This document shows positions 34,628 through 43,965 of a DNA stretch of 64,000 nucleotides, one piece after another. The notes under the pieces are model-generated. The model had not been told where the DNA came from and ran no database searches. It saw nothing but the letters and a program-made list of their open reading frames with translations. The stretch's first letter is position 1. Each line of letters begins with the position of its first letter. The DNA is taken from contig CBDCOR010000010.1 of the NCBI GenBank assembly GCA_965219855.1, positions 124,001 to 188,000 on the forward strand. Direction: 5' to 3'. A program made the translations under genes and the position numbers. The DNA comes from CAUZIZ01 sp965219855. Lineage in GTDB: Bacteria > Acidobacteriota > UBA6911 > RPQK01 > JAJDTT01.

Positions 34628-35866
34628 ATGGGTAACTTTTCCAGAGATACGTTTGACAGATTGAAGCGCTACGTTGGGGTACGTCTGCAGCAGGGCGTGC
34701 CGATTGTGGACGCCGACTGGAACGAGATGGAGGACATTTGCAAGTATGAGCTGCGGGCTTTCATCAGGTGGTTCCTTGGCGATGGGGTCCCCGAAGGCAA
34801 CGGCGGATTTGCCATTGGCGCCGTCGGAGACAGCAACGATTTCAGCATTCGCGGGGGCGACGCCACCGCGGAAGGGGCAGGACACTGCTTGGTCGATGGG
34901 TGGGACGTCATCAATGTGAGTCCCCTTCGCTACGCCGAACAGATCCTCTTGGGCAATCCCAGCCTCGCCAATGACTGGGGAGTCGATCCAGTTCCGCCTC
35001 TAACGACGCCCGGTGCAAATCGAAACGACCTGGTCTACCTGGACGTCTGGGAGCGGGAAGTGGACTCTACCGAGGACTCCGACTTGATCAATCCTGCCAT
35101 CGGCATCGAGACTGCCGTTCGCCTGAAGCGGGAATGGGCTGTGCGCGTCGTGGAAGGATCAACCACGCTGCCAGCACCAGGGGCAGGGCATGCCTTCTAT
35201 GCCCTGGCCATGCTGCGACGTACTGGGGGAAACGCCGACATCGGTGCCGGGGCGATCGAGGACCTTCGAAGGACGGGGCTAAACCTGGCTACGCTAGAAG
35301 CGGAAGTAGCCGCGGTCGAGGCCGAGATTGCCGATGCTCGAGGGACCAGGGTGAACCTTGGCAACCGTCTCGACCAGTCTTTGGCAGCCGGTGGAGCCCT
35401 GCGGCAGAATGTGGTCGGTAACCAGCAGGTACCAGACGGAGGGCTGAGCGAAAGCAAGATCCAGTTTTCGGCGACTGGCCACGACCACAGTGGCGGTGGC
35501 AGCGGGAACCTGATCAGCACGAGTGGACTTGCGGATGATGCGGTTACAGAGCAAAAAGTCAACTTCGAGATCGTAAACACCGGTACCATAGCTGACCTGG
35601 ATCCCGGAGAGACACAAGAACGACTGGTCAATGACGAATATGACGGTAGACTCTATTTCCCCGCGCTTACCAACATCGAAGTGGACCCCCCAGCGGAGGG
35701 TAGTACGACCGCCAATGTAACCGCGCAGCTGGTTTATAGGAGAGTTGAGATCAGCGGAGAAGCTCCCTCCGAGAAATCCGCGGTACTTCTTCGCGTGACC
35801 AGTGATGCGGGTAATACTGGGCCCGCCGATGTAACCTGGCACGTGTATGCTTTTGGTGAGGAGTAG
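34628..35866 (+). CDS. DUF6519-like tail/fibre protein of a contractile system
   Basis: 412 residues. The N-terminus GNFSRDTFDRLKRYVGVRLQ then QGVPIVDADWNEMEDI is the hallmark SRDTF...Y..V..QQG.P..DADWNE pattern of DUF6519-type proteins, common in extracellular contractile injection and phage-tail-like loci. A coiled-coil-like stretch (TLEAEVAAVEAEIADARG) precedes a glycine- and histidine-rich turn (ATGHDHSGGGSGNLI) resembling a tail-fibre attachment segment, then a beta-rich C-terminus. Likely a baseplate-associated or fibre component. GGAGAGCAGCC precedes the ATG. Confidence 0.7.
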   Translation: MGNFSRDTFDRLKRYVGVRLQQGVPIVDADWNEMEDICKYELRAFIRWFLGDGVPEGNGGFAIGAVGDSNDFSIRGGDATAEGAGHCLVDGWDVINVSPLRYAEQILLGNPSLANDWGVDPVPPLTTPGANRNDLVYLDVWEREVDSTEDSDLINPAIGIETAVRLKREWAVRVVEGSTTLPAPGAGHAFYALAMLRRTGGNADIGAGAIEDLRRTGLNLATLEAEVAAVEAEIADARGTRVNLGNRLDQSLAAGGALRQNVVGNQQVPDGGLSESKIQFSATGHDHSGGGSGNLISTSGLADDAVTEQKVNFEIVNTGTIADLDPGETQERLVNDEYDGRLYFPALTNIEVDPPAEGSTTANVTAQLVYRRVEISGEAPSEKSAVLLRVTSDAGNTGPADVTWHVYAFGEE

Positions 35867-35871
35867 AAACG

Positions 35872-36396
35872 ATGAATCAGAGAAGACTTGTCTGGAGGGC
35901 CTTGAAAGAGGCCGGCGTGGTGGACTCGGATGATCCAAAAGTGCAGGATTTCCTGCAACACATGCGTAACAATCCGGCACGCTGCTGGGCCGACCTCGTT
36001 TCCGATTTTCGTGCGAAACACTATGATATCTTCGACAAGGTCGTGCCGGCGTTGCAATCGTTCCAGGATCCGGCCATCCGAAACGCCTTGATCAAGTTCT
36101 GCAGTAGTAGCAAGGCCAAGGAGAAGCAACTGCTCACCAAAATTGCCAGCGACACCGATCTCGACCAGGACCCGCTCGCCGGGAAGCGCCTACGAGGAAT
36201 AAAGATCAAGCCTGTCCAGGACGTGATCAAGGTCTGGGACCAGAAGCATAAGGTCGAGGAACTGAAGCAACAGGCTGAGGCTGGAGCAGGGCGGAAAGCC
36301 GCCTCTCTGAAACGCGAGGCCAGGGAGCAGGCGCGGAAAGTGAAGGCGGCGGCGAAGCGCCTGCAGCTAACGAAAATGAGGATCCCAAGCGTGTAG
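35872..36396 (+). CDS. Uncharacterised helical protein downstream of the fibre gene
   Basis: 174 residues, mostly charged and helical; ATG five bases after the previous stop. The C-terminal third (KVEELKQQAEAGAGRKAASL onward) is a lysine/arginine-rich coiled coil. No family recognised. Position and spacing suggest co-transcription with the fibre-like gene; it could be a chaperone or assembly factor, a guess from context only. Confidence 0.6.
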   Translation: MNQRRLVWRALKEAGVVDSDDPKVQDFLQHMRNNPARCWADLVSDFRAKHYDIFDKVVPALQSFQDPAIRNALIKFCSSSKAKEKQLLTKIASDTDLDQDPLAGKRLRGIKIKPVQDVIKVWDQKHKVEELKQQAEAGAGRKAASLKREAREQARKVKAAAKRLQLTKMRIPSV

Positions 36397-36778
36397 AAAC
36401 ACGGGAAGGGAATATCGCTTGGTGACTAGCGTTTTGGGGGCTGTCAGCGCAAAGGAGGGTCGAAAACAGGTTGGCGTTCGAGTGGAGGGCTACCGTTCCA
36501 GCATACTAGAAATAAATGTTGGAGCCAAACGGGAAAAGGCGGACCTCCGTACCTCTCAACAACAGAGGTGCGGGAGGGATGGTGGTTAGAAACTGCAATT
36601 AATGCACCCACCGGAACTCCCGCTCCTTTCAACAAGCGAGGTTAGGGAACGATGGCAAAACATCGGCCGGAAGTCCCGAAGGTGAAAAGCGCTTGCCCTC
36701 CCCTCGAAGGCCAACCTGAAACCTCAAGAAAGGGTCGCAGTTCTTTGAACATCCCGGCCATAGTTGACTCCTTCTCTG
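36397..36778. other. Intergenic region after the tail genes
   Basis: 382 bp with short ORFs only, none with protein-like character. No terminator with a T-run was found directly after 36396. The region ends at the long perfect hairpin at 36779. Confidence 0.4.
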
Positions 36779-36830
36779 GGAGCCTGTCCGAGTAATGATG
36801 CGGGTTGCGACCATTACTCGGACAGGCTCC
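36779..36830. terminator. Perfect 19-bp inverted repeat at a gene end (terminator or MITE-like)
   Basis: GGAGCCTGTCCGAGTAATG at 36779-36797 is repeated as an exact reverse complement at 36812-36830, separated by 14 bp. The right arm overlaps the first base of the aminotransferase stop codon. A strong hairpin would form in RNA from either direction, but no T-run follows on either side, so a mobile-element origin is an alternative to a terminator. Confidence 0.6.
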
Positions 36831-38200
36831 TAGGCTAATTGGGCGATGATTTTTTCTCGCACCAGAGTCCGGATCGTATCTTCAAAGGTATTGAGGGTCT
36901 CATTGATGTCTTCTTCCGTATGGGCGGCGGAGGTTACACCTGCCGTGTAGGAGAGAACCTCAACACCCCTGATTTGGAGGTTCTGTTGAAAGGCGGAAAC
37001 AACATCTCCCGGTATCCCCTTCAGCCGGACAGCATCGGTGGTTCTGAGTGCATCGCGATCCCTGGCGCCCGAACCGGGGTAAGCTTCCAGGTAAACATGG
37101 AAGCCGGAAGAGTATCCGAAAGCATATCCGGCAACCCGCTCCCTTTCCAGAATCTCCTCCATGCCGTCGCGAAGCAGGGTGGCCATGCGGTCGGCCTGGG
37201 CCTGGGGTTGGCCGGTTGCGACTTGTTTCAAGGTGGCCATCCCGGCCGCCGCCGAAAGGGGGTTGGCGTTGAACGTACCCAGATGCTGGATCCTCTCGTA
37301 TCGATCATGTTGGGGGTCTCCGGTGTAGTCGAACAGACTCATGATGTCTGTCCGACCCACCAAGGCTCCGCCTGGGAGTCCACCGGCCATGATCTTTCCC
37401 AGGATGCTCATGTCGGGTGTTATGCCGACCAGTCCTTGATAGCCGCCCGGACTGTATCGAAAGCCCGTGATGACTTCGTCGTAGATTAGCAGCACCCCAT
37501 GATCGGCGGTCAAGCGACGTAGTGCGCGGTTGAAGTCCACACTCAAAGGGACTCGACCCCAGGACGCGCCGGACGGTTCCAGCATGACCACGGCGATGTC
37601 GGGATCGCCGCGGAGCGTCTCCTCGACAAGGTCCAGATCGGCCGGAATCACCACAATAGTGTCCAGGGTGGCAGCAGGTATGCCGGCTGAGACCGAAGTG
37701 TCGAAGGGAGCCATGGCGCCTTTGCCAACGTAGTCGTGCCAGCCGCTGAAATGGCCCTCAAAGCGGAGCACCTTGGTGCGTTCTGTGAATGCCCGAGCAA
37801 CTCGCAAGGCCAGCATCGACGCTTCCGTCCCGGAATTGACGAAACGCACGCGCTCGGCTGAAGGAATCAACTGCTGGATCAAGCCGGCCCACTCAACCTG
37901 AAGCGGATGATCCATCCCAAAGTGAAGCCCGTTGCCCAGCACGTTTCGGACCGCATCCAGTACCTCGGGAGGGGAGTGGCCCAGCAAACAGGCCCCGTTT
38001 CCCATGCCATAGTCGATATACTCGTTTCCATCTGCGTCCCACATGCGCGACCCGAGGGCATGCTCAATGTAGCGGGGGAAGGGAGGCGTAAATCTCATAT
38101 CGTGGCCTACGCCTCCGGCAGTGTTGTTTTTCGCCCGGTCGAAAAGTTCTCTGCATTGGGGACGCTGCTCGACGTAGGTTGTCAACCAACTATCCGACAT
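36830..38200 (-). CDS. Class III aminotransferase, glutamate-1-semialdehyde aminomutase-like
   Basis: 456 residues from ATG 38200, chosen because GGGAGAGGCC precedes it and the family start (MSDSWLTTYVEQRP) follows; the frame is open to 38374. PLP-enzyme features: YIDYGMGNGACLLGHSPPEV, VRFVNSGTEASMLALRVARA, VLLIYDEVITGFR with the conserved Asp, and the Schiff-base lysine in SILGKIMAGGLPGGALVGR. Resembles HemL but lacks haem-pathway neighbours; related enzymes act on other amino acids or amino ketones. It could act on an aminophosphonate, but it is 16 kb from the phn operon. Confidence 0.85.
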   Translation of the reverse strand: MSDSWLTTYVEQRPQCRELFDRAKNNTAGGVGHDMRFTPPFPRYIEHALGSRMWDADGNEYIDYGMGNGACLLGHSPPEVLDAVRNVLGNGLHFGMDHPLQVEWAGLIQQLIPSAERVRFVNSGTEASMLALRVARAFTERTKVLRFEGHFSGWHDYVGKGAMAPFDTSVSAGIPAATLDTIVVIPADLDLVEETLRGDPDIAVVMLEPSGASWGRVPLSVDFNRALRRLTADHGVLLIYDEVITGFRYSPGGYQGLVGITPDMSILGKIMAGGLPGGALVGRTDIMSLFDYTGDPQHDRYERIQHLGTFNANPLSAAAGMATLKQVATGQPQAQADRMATLLRDGMEEILERERVAGYAFGYSSGFHVYLEAYPGSGARDRDALRTTDAVRLKGIPGDVVSAFQQNLQIRGVEVLSYTAGVTSAAHTEEDINETLNTFEDTIRTLVREKIIAQLA

Positions 38201-38405
38201 TGGCCTCTCCCGTGTGTTTCCGTTGTATGACGGTGCCCAGAATACCGTGAAAGCTTCGCGATTGCGACTCCACGCGCTTGTAGGGCTTGTAGGGGCGACC
38301 GTGTCCGAACCGGTATCCGTAAACGTGCCCTTGCCAGACGTGTAATCAGGCAGAATGCTTGGCTTGATTGCCACTCTTAAGCTATCTTCAATTTAGAGAT
38401 CAGTT

Positions 38406-39721
38406 CAGTAGTGTCCCAACGTTTGGGCTTCTAATCTCTGTAAAGTATTAATGAGTAATATGTTAGAGAAGATAATGGGTGTTTCCGACTTGAAAGTGAG
38501 TGTACGCTCACGCCCTTCAGTTCATAAGGAGGGCGAGCATGTACACGGGCACGACGATTTTTTCTCAGGTGATGCGGCATCTTCCCTGGCATCATTTTCA
38601 TCGCATTGTTCAGCACTACGGAGGCGACTACAAGGTCAAGTCGTTCCGCTGTGCCGACCATTACCGGGTCATGGCCTTTGCACAGTTGACCTATCGCGAG
38701 AGCTTGCGCGATATCGAAGCCTGCCTACGGGCCATGAGATCCAAGCTCTTCCACATGGGCATTCGCTCCACGGTCTCCCGCAACAATCTGTCCAATGCCA
38801 ACGAGAGGCGCGACTGGCGCATCTATGCCGAGTTTGCCCAAGTGCTTATCGCCGAAGCGCGCCGCCTGTACACCGACGAGGACCTGGGAGTCGACCTGAA
38901 CGCGACCGTCTATGCCTTGGACTCCACGACCATCGACCTGTGCCTCTCGGTCTTCCCCTGGGCGCGCTTCCGCCGTACCAAGGGGGCGATCAAACTGCAT
39001 ACCTTGCTCAACCTGCACGGCGCCATTCCCGAGTTCGTTCTGATCTCGGACGGAAAACTGCACGATGTCCACGCCTTGGACCACCTGATTCCTTGTCCCG
39101 GTGCCTACTACATCATGGATCGCGGATACCTGGATTTCGGGCGCCTGTACCGACTCCATTCTGCCCGGTCGTTATTCGTGACCCGCGCCAAGGCCAACTT
39201 CAAGTTCCGCCGCCGCTACTCCCACCCGGTGGACAGAACGACGGGACTGATCTGCGACCAAACTGTCCTGCTGAGCACCTTCTATCCGGCCAAGGCCTAC
39301 CCCGAACCTTTGCGTCGCATCAAGTTCTTCGACGTCACCACCGACCTGCGGCTAGTATTCCTCACCAACGACTTTGCTTCTCCCGCTCTGACTATTGCCC
39401 GGCTCTACAAGCTCCGCTGGCAGATCGAACTGTTCTTCAAATGGATCAAACAGCATCTCCGCATCAAGGCCTTTTACGGCACCAGTCCCAATGCCGTGAA
39501 AACACAAATCTGGATCGCCCTCAGTACCTACCTGCTCATCGCCATCATCCGCAAGCGCCTCTATCTCGAGTTGCCGCTCTACACAATTCTCCAGGTCCTG
39601 AGTGTCTCGCTCTTCGAGAAAACCCCAATTTTACAGGCCTTTCAGGACATGCATTACATTACTCAGAATAGTGACATTCATAAACAGTTGATGTTATTCG
39701 ACTAACGCTGGGACGCTACTG
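38406..39721 (+). mobile_element. IS4-family element (DUF4372 type), copy 2
   Basis: 1316 bp, same sequence and ends as copy 1, flanked by the 9-bp direct repeat AGATCAGTT (38397-38405 and 39722-39730). Intergenic, between the aminotransferase start and the dioxygenase gene. To its right lie two imperfect tandem copies of an AGATCAGTYAGGAGATCATC unit (39722-39770). Confidence 0.93.
38539..39705 (+). CDS. IS4-family transposase (copy 2)
   Basis: 388 residues, identical in translation to the copy at 25907, same AAGGAGGGCGAGC ribosome site and DDE motifs (ALDSTTID, MDRGYLDF, YKLRWQIELFFKWIK). Intact. Confidence 0.93.
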   Translation: MYTGTTIFSQVMRHLPWHHFHRIVQHYGGDYKVKSFRCADHYRVMAFAQLTYRESLRDIEACLRAMRSKLFHMGIRSTVSRNNLSNANERRDWRIYAEFAQVLIAEARRLYTDEDLGVDLNATVYALDSTTIDLCLSVFPWARFRRTKGAIKLHTLLNLHGAIPEFVLISDGKLHDVHALDHLIPCPGAYYIMDRGYLDFGRLYRLHSARSLFVTRAKANFKFRRRYSHPVDRTTGLICDQTVLLSTFYPAKAYPEPLRRIKFFDVTTDLRLVFLTNDFASPALTIARLYKLRWQIELFFKWIKQHLRIKAFYGTSPNAVKTQIWIALSTYLLIAIIRKRLYLELPLYTILQVLSVSLFEKTPILQAFQDMHYITQNSDIHKQLMLFD

Positions 39722-39847
39722 AGATCAGTTAGGAGATCATCTTAGAGATCAGTCAGGAGATCATCAGGAGCATCCAAGCCATCAATTATGAGAACATTGT
39801 GGCAGTCGGCGGGCCAGCCGTCGAGCATCATCAGATAGGAGTGAGGT

Positions 39848-40708
39848 ATGTTGACGCAGGCGCAGATTGATTCCTACCGCAGCAATGGCTATCTCGGTGT
39901 CGAGAATGTCCTTTCAGTCCAAGAGGTCGCAGAACTGCGGCGTGTCACCGATGAATTTGTCGAAAAAGCACGACACATCACCGAGCATACGGATGTGTTT
40001 GACCTGGAGCCAGGCCATACGCCTGAGGCCCCTCGCTTGCGCCGCATCAAGGATCCAGCGGTCCAGCATTCTGTGTACGACCAGGCGTGTCGGCATGAGG
40101 GAATTGTCGATATTGTGGCACAACTGGTGGGACCAAATGTTCGGTTCAGTAGTAGCAAACTGAACACGAAAGCGGCTGAATTCGGCAGTGCGGTCGAATG
40201 GCATCAGGACTGGGCTTTCCAGCCACACACCAACGATGATTATTTGACCGTCGGGGTGGCCATCGACGACATGACCATCCAGAATGGGGCATTGATGGTG
40301 ATACCCGGCTCTCATCGAGGACGCATATATAGTCACCATCAAGACGGTCACTTCATCGGGGCCGTTACCGAGCCTGATTTTGGGCAAAGCAGCGCAGTCC
40401 CAATCGAGCTCAAAGCCGGTGGCATTTCGATTCATCACGTCCGGGCGCTGCATGCTTCGGCACCCAACACGCATGATCGTCCTCGCCGCCTACTCCTGAT
40501 TGATTATTGCGCCGCCGATGCTTGGCCGCTCATGTGGACACCTGATTGGACCGACTTCACTGCTGCTGTTGTTCGTGGCGAATGGACCAGAGAGCCGCGG
40601 ATGGTCGCCGTTCCGGTGCGCATTCCCTTACCCGGCGATAGTGGGGGCGTCATCTACGAACTCCAACGCGAACTGGATAATCCGATCCTTGGCAAGAAGG
40701 CCCGGTGA
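39848..40708 (+). CDS. Phytanoyl-CoA dioxygenase family protein
   Basis: 286 residues, Fe(II)/2-oxoglutarate-dependent oxygenase fold. The start follows ATAGGAGTGAGGT. N-terminal LTQAQIDSYRSNGYLGVENV is the typical family opening. Metal ligands are the H-x-D in VEWHQDWAFQPH and the distal His in ISIHHVRALHASAPN; the arginine of RPRRLLLIDYCAADAW binds 2-oxoglutarate. These enzymes hydroxylate small molecules; substrate unknown. Appears intact, unlike the related gene at 48764. Confidence 0.9.
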   Translation: MLTQAQIDSYRSNGYLGVENVLSVQEVAELRRVTDEFVEKARHITEHTDVFDLEPGHTPEAPRLRRIKDPAVQHSVYDQACRHEGIVDIVAQLVGPNVRFSSSKLNTKAAEFGSAVEWHQDWAFQPHTNDDYLTVGVAIDDMTIQNGALMVIPGSHRGRIYSHHQDGHFIGAVTEPDFGQSSAVPIELKAGGISIHHVRALHASAPNTHDRPRRLLLIDYCAADAWPLMWTPDWTDFTAAVVRGEWTREPRMVAVPVRIPLPGDSGGVIYELQRELDNPILGKKAR

Positions 40709-40975
40709 TCTCCAGAGTCCCCGGCACTTCTCCTTGCGCTTTCATGAGAATCCGTCTTCAGGACGAGCTTCTGGAACGCGCCAAACCACCCGACCTGATC
40801 CTCGTTGCCCCATCTACGGTGTTTCATCTTCACTTAGGAAGGTGCATGTCACGGTTGCTTCAGAAGTCAAAATGATGGTCGCTGTCTTGGTTTGAAGGCT
40901 GATACTGCCCCCGTCGTCACAAGAGGCGCCCACGGCCAGATCCCGGGAGGCAGGGCCCGTCTCCATAACCGCTGG
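40709..40975. other. Non-coding stretch between dioxygenase gene and intron target repeat
   Basis: 267 bp with no recognised gene. Short frames here (for example one ending TVASEVKMMVAVLV) have no start or family. May be debris of a lost gene. Confidence 0.4.
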
Positions 40976-41083
40976 GGCGCGACTAAGCTGAAACTTGATT
41001 TGGCGGACGTAGCTTTGGCCTCCAGGCCGAAGTCTTATTTTTCCGAGCCTTTGGCTCGGACGGCGGCCTGGAGGCCACCGCTA
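40976..41083. repeat. Palindromic dispersed repeat, target of group II intron 1
   Basis: Contains CTAAGCTGAAACTTGAT, then TTTGGCCTCCAGGCCG and CGGCCTGGAGGCC as inverted arms around CCGAGCCTTTGGCTCGG, itself a hairpin. The intron starts directly after ...CCGCTA. The same sequence, inverted and about 90% identical, flanks the second intron at 53527-53625. Confidence 0.8.
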
Positions 41084-43110
41084 GTGCGCCTGTGAAGGCG
41101 TTTGATCAGAAGGGTGAAAGTCCCTTCCAGGCTAACGTTACCGGCCTGAAGTCGACAGTGGTAACTGCGTTTCCGTGAGGAAGGGTGGAGAGCAACCTGA
41201 GACGAACGACCAATCCGTAACGCAAGTGAACTCGATTCGGCCAAGCCTGTCGGGGAGGGTCCTGGCAAAGCCCGAACCCTTGACCGCGCGACGGCCATCC
41301 CTCCGACCTGAACGGTCTGCCCGGGGGGATAGACGCGGCAAGTCACGGCGGTGAAGTAACGTGACAAAGCGACCGTGACGAAATGGCAATGCGGTGGTTG
41401 GAGATGGAGAGGTCGGAAGGTCAAACGAGATAAGCAGGGAGATCTGTCGGGTGAGGGACGTGGACGACCCATCGTGAGAGCTCGCAGTGGGGGACGCTGC
41501 GTGAGCAATGGCCCAGGCCCGCGGTGCAGTATCGCCCGCCGAAGGGGAGCGAACCTGGCGATACCGGTGAGGTCGGTTGAAGCGGCTCGACAGAAGTCAG
41601 AGCTCCCATAGTAGCGGGGAAGCCGTGCAGCAAAACGCGGTGGAGCGAAGGGGAGCAGGAAGGTAGATGCGAAATGACTAAATCGCGGAAACGTAACTCC
41701 GCCCAAAGGCGGGACTACATCCCGGTCACAGTGCCGTTTTCGGCTAGCCCGGCTGGAGAGCCCGCTGGCATCGAACAGTGGGCTCATCGCGCGGTTTGGA
41801 CGGATCGCATGTTGGAGACACTTTTGAAAGGAAAGGTGAGAGGAGGGAAATGGCACACGCTGATCGATAAGGTGTTTTGCAGCCGGAACCTTTCCAGCTC
41901 GGCCGAGAAGGTCTTGGGCAGGAAAGGAGCGGCGGGAGTGGACCGGCAAACGTGGGGGGATTTCGCCGAACACGAGCGGGAGGAACTCGAATGGTTGCAG
42001 GAAGAACTGCGTGAGGGGACCTATCGTCCGGCAGCGGTGCTGCGGAGGTGGATTCCCAAAACAGGCAGTTCGGAAAAGCGACCGCTGGGGATTCCGACCG
42101 TGCGGGATCGAGTCGTGCAAACGGCTTTGGTCCACGGGATCGAGCCGATTCTGGAGGCCACGTTCCATGATCGAAGCTACGGCTTTCGTCATGGGCGAGG
42201 GTGCCACGGCGCACTGCGGTACGTCGAAGAGCTGCTCGAAGCCGGTTATGTGTATGTCGTCGACGCGGATCTGAAGGGTTACTTCGATACGATCCCGAAA
42301 GATCGACTGTTGGACCTGATCCAACAGAAGATATCGGATCGCCGCGTGCTGGGCCTGGTTCAGCTGTTTCTGAATCAGGGGATACTGGAAGAGCTGCGTA
42401 AGTGGATTCCGGAAGCCGGAGTCCCCCAAGGCGCCGTTCTTTCTCCGGTGTTGTCGAATGCCTACCTCAATCCCCTGGACCATCGGATGGCCGATCTGGG
42501 CTTCCAGATGGTGCGCTACGCGGATGACTTTGTCCTGCTGTGTCGCGCACCCGAGGAGGCTGAAGCGGCCCTGGCCGAAGGGCGGGACTGGGTGGAGGAC
42601 AACGGGCTGAGACTGCATCCCGAGAAGACACACATCGTGGACTCGCGAGAGAAGAGCTTTTCGTTCTTGGGCGATTCGTTCCGAGGCCGTTTTCGGTTTC
42701 CACGAGCGAAGAGCCACCGAAAGTTCGTCGAGCGCATTCACGAGCTGACGCCGCGCAAGTCGGGCGACTCGCTGGAGGTCATCCTCCAGCGGCTCAATCG
42801 CTCGACGCAAGGCTGGTTCAACTACTTCCGGCACTGTCATTGGAACATCTTCAAGGACTACGACGGTCTGATCCGTCGTCGTTTGCGACGCCTGCTTCTG
42901 AAGCGCAACCGGAAGAATAGAAAACGCCTCTGTCGAAATCACCGTTGGCCCAACGCCTTCTTTACGGATCATGGGTTCACGAGCCTGACTGACGCCCATA
43001 TCCGTTTCGTCCAATCCATAGGAACCTACTGACTGGAGAGCTGTATGCGGGAGAATCGCACGTGCAGTTCGGAGGGAGGGGAGCCGGGTGACCGTGCTTC
43101 CCTACCCTAT
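41084..43110 (+). mobile_element. Group II intron 1 with encoded protein
   Basis: 2027 bp. Starts GTGCGCC, the standard 5' boundary, and ends near CTACCCTAT after a domain V-like hairpin (GAGCTGTATGCGGGAGAA, ATCGCACGTGCAGTTC). The second copy at 51500 has the same length. Insertion next to a hairpin-rich repeat and domain V sequence suggest a bacterial C-type intron. The 590-bp stretch before the protein gene is ribozyme domain I-IV sequence. Confidence 0.88.
41674..43032 (+). CDS. ltrA: Group II intron reverse transcriptase/maturase
   Basis: 452 residues. Reverse transcriptase blocks are clear: GRKGAAGVDRQTWGDF, RPAAVLRRWIPKTGSSEKRP, YGFRHGRGCHGALRYVEE, VVDADLKGYFDTIPKDRL, the GVPQGAVLSPVLSNAYLNPL block and the catalytic MVRYADDFVLL. 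The C-terminal maturase X domain follows (RLNRSTQGWFNYFRHCHWN). No HNH endonuclease domain is evident. The ATG at 41674 follows GGAAGGTAGATGCGAA. Its whole antisense strand is also open (659 codons), by chance. Confidence 0.92.
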   Translation: MTKSRKRNSAQRRDYIPVTVPFSASPAGEPAGIEQWAHRAVWTDRMLETLLKGKVRGGKWHTLIDKVFCSRNLSSSAEKVLGRKGAAGVDRQTWGDFAEHEREELEWLQEELREGTYRPAAVLRRWIPKTGSSEKRPLGIPTVRDRVVQTALVHGIEPILEATFHDRSYGFRHGRGCHGALRYVEELLEAGYVYVVDADLKGYFDTIPKDRLLDLIQQKISDRRVLGLVQLFLNQGILEELRKWIPEAGVPQGAVLSPVLSNAYLNPLDHRMADLGFQMVRYADDFVLLCRAPEEAEAALAEGRDWVEDNGLRLHPEKTHIVDSREKSFSFLGDSFRGRFRFPRAKSHRKFVERIHELTPRKSGDSLEVILQRLNRSTQGWFNYFRHCHWNIFKDYDGLIRRRLRRLLLKRNRKNRKRLCRNHRWPNAFFTDHGFTSLTDAHIRFVQSIGTY

Positions 43111-43400
43111 CGCCGGGACCCGGAGTTTCATGCTCGAATGGCGCCAGCTCCACTGGGGGTGGCACTAAACGGGTGACGGGCAACATCAGGTTGTTCTGAG
43201 TGGAGTCCTCCTGTTCTCGCAAACCCAGGATGGGTTTATCCCAGTGAACTCCGTCCTGGGAAGTGGCGTAGGCACCACCGGTGTACCAGAGCATCCACAC
43301 CTTCTCGTCAGGGTGCCAGGAGGGACCGGTCCGGATCTGGAGGTATTGGTCCTCCCAAGCTAAACAAGTGCCGAGCCCCCGGCTCGACGGACAGAGAATC
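43111..43400 (-). pseudogene. Remnant of a glycosidase-like (five-bladed propeller) gene
   Basis: Reading leftward from about 43400: LQIRTGPSWHPDEKVWMLWY, then ATSQDGVHWDKPILGLREQE and NNLMLPVTRLVPP. This parallels the stretch IQIRSAPCWDPQEQVWKMWY / SKDGVTWEKPSLGKRELEG in the gene at 47611, so it is a fragment of a paralogue. The 5' part is missing upstream, and the group II intron lies immediately beyond its 3' side. Confidence 0.65.
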
Positions 43401-43536
43401 ACGGGAGGGGATGCCCGTGCCACTGCAGGATCCCGAAGTTCCCTTCCCGAATGGGGCCAGCACTGAGTAGATACGCAGAATAGTTGACTCTCTAGGGACT
43501 CCTCAAGCACAGTCGGGTGGCAGCTATCCCAAAGAC

Positions 43537-43965
43537 ATGGAGGTACCGAAAGTGAAGCCATACCCCCTTAGACGCGTCGTTGCATCCCTCCTTCTCTTGC
43601 TCCTCTTGGCGTCTGGCCAACTCGGCCTTGCAGGTTCGGCCAAGAAACGCCCAACCATCGGTCTGGTCCTTGGAGGGGGTGGAGCCCGGGGCTTCGCTCA
43701 CCTGGGTATTCTTGAGTGGTTCCATGAGAATCAGATCCCGGTGGACTACATCGCCGGCACCAGCATGGGTGGTCTGGTGGGAGGTATGTACGCCACTGGG
43801 ATGGAGCCGGCGAAGATGCGAGCGGAGATCGGACGGCTCGACTGGAACAGGCTGCTGGCCGCTGATCCGCAGTTTCAGGACTTGAGCTTTCGGAGGAAGG
43901 AGGACCGCCGAGTCCTCCCGAATTTCATCGAAGTCGGGTGGAAAAAGGGCTTGAGGCTCCAGGAG
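43537..43965 (+). pseudogene. Patatin-like phospholipase, N-terminal fragment
   Basis: Signal peptide (VVASLLLLLLLASGQLGLAG) followed by the patatin oxyanion loop in IGLVLGGGGARGFAHLGILE and the nucleophile elbow GTSMGG (GxSxG) about 45 residues later. The frame runs to 44013, but native sequence ends near 43965 (GWKKGLRLQE), where an inverted dehydrogenase segment begins. The catalytic Asp (DG[A/G]) is missing, so no activity is expected. Confidence 0.8.

Noticed and set aside
31271..36396. Complete prophage
   Set aside because: No integrase, packaging, capsid, sheath, tube or lysis genes and no attachment-site repeats; only a tail fragment is present.
36830..38200. Aminotransferase as a PhnW-type partner of the phosphonate operon
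   Set aside because: It belongs to the HemL-like class III group and is 16 kb away from the operon with unrelated genes between; no evidence for a link.
41035..43014. 659-codon ORF antisense to the intron reverse transcriptase (also 51596-53575)
   Set aside because: Shadow of the maturase gene and ribozyme; no ribosome site or family motif.
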